6,353 bases of DNA, taken from contig MNYA01000311.1 in assembly GCA_001872985.1 (NCBI GenBank), positions 1-6,353 of the forward strand, written 5' to 3'. The number at the start of each line of letters is the position of its first letter. Within the stretch, counting starts at the first letter, position 1. Shown here piece by piece: positions 6,201 through 6,353 of this stretch. The position numbers and the translations under genes are program-made. The notes under the pieces are model-generated. The model was not told the origin of the DNA. It ran no database searches and saw only the letters and a list, made by a program, of their open reading frames with translations. Source of the stretch: a bacterium CG2_30_54_10 (GTDB lineage Bacteria; Muiribacteriota; Ozemobacteria; Ozemobacterales; Ozemobacteraceae).

Positions 6201-6229
6201 ACCATAATGTAACAGTTATTTCTTAACAA
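6201..6229 (-). promoter_or_regulatory. second candidate promoter upstream of amrS
   Basis: TTGTTA (6229-6224), a 17-bp spacer and TATGGT (6206-6201) on the minus strand match the vegetative consensus at four of six positions in each box. It lies in the AT-rich part of the leader, about 85 to 135 bp before the possible amrS starts, and would give a transcript containing the 6144-6173 stem-loop. Weak evidence. Confidence 0.25.
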
Positions 6230-6319
6230 GGCCTTAGTCGCAGGCGTGACTGCCAAACTTCACTAATATTCATCTATTAATGCCTGCTTTGAAATGTTCT
6301 GTCGGAATCCAGCGAAAAA

Positions 6320-6346
6320 GTGGCAGCGGCTTCCAGCCGCTGCGAC
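6320..6346. repeat. GC-rich palindromic repeat at the right edge
   Basis: Arms GCAGCGGCT (6323-6331) and AGCCGCTGC (6335-6343) are perfectly complementary around a TCC loop. The stem extends to 12 bp per side with one mismatch (6320-6346). No T-run follows on either strand within view, so a classical terminator is not supported. It looks like a dispersed intergenic palindrome. On the minus strand it could be read as Leu-Glu-Ala-Ala-Ala-Thr. A related sequence occurs inside the MalG-type gene near 3110-3130. The 239 bp from 6115 to the edge otherwise contain no open frame I would call a gene. Confidence 0.6.
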
Positions 6347-6353
6347 GCGGCAA

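Overview
The window is a compact, one-directional stretch of a bacterial chromosome. All seven genes I can support lie on the minus strand, so they read from the right edge to the left. Composition is balanced to slightly GC-rich. The gene content (a SPOR-domain peptidoglycan-binding protein, a family 1 sugar-binding protein with no lipobox, short spacings, GTG starts) suggests a Gram-negative-type bacterium, perhaps from a poorly sampled lineage. I cannot name a phylum from the sequence.

Layout in the direction of transcription: (1) 6353-6067, a non-coding leader with a GC-rich near-perfect palindrome at the window edge, candidate promoters and an AT-rich stem-loop; (2) amrS, a radical SAM protein of the AmmeMemoRadiSam group (6066-5077); (3) a 98-bp spacer made largely of degenerate 14-bp tandem repeats; (4) a membrane-anchored SPOR-domain protein (4978-4436); (5) a MalF-type sugar ABC permease (4408-3464); (6) a MalG-type permease with an unusual N-terminal extension of about 150 residues that contains four 14-residue repeats (3448-2108); (7) a sugar ABC substrate-binding protein (2105-855); (8) a 94-residue protein that I read as a degenerate HPr-like domain (842-558); (9) acpS, holo-ACP synthase (550-155); (10) 154 bp up to the left edge with no gene I can support.

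From the SPOR gene to acpS the gaps are only 27, 15, 2, 12 and 7 bp, so these six genes probably form one operon. The core is a carbohydrate importer with two permeases and a binding protein but no ATPase. It would have to use a shared MsmK/UgpC-type ATPase encoded elsewhere. The HPr-like protein keeps a histidine at the position of HPr His15 but has lost the Arg17, Pro18 and Ser46 equivalents. It may therefore be a regulatory or scaffolding derivative of a PTS protein tied to an ABC importer rather than a phosphocarrier.

The most interesting points are the HPr-like gene inside an ABC sugar operon, the repeat-built extracytoplasmic loop of the MalG homologue, and the resemblance between part of that loop and the palindromic repeat at the right edge. 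That resemblance raises the possibility that a dispersed repeat family helped build the coding extension.
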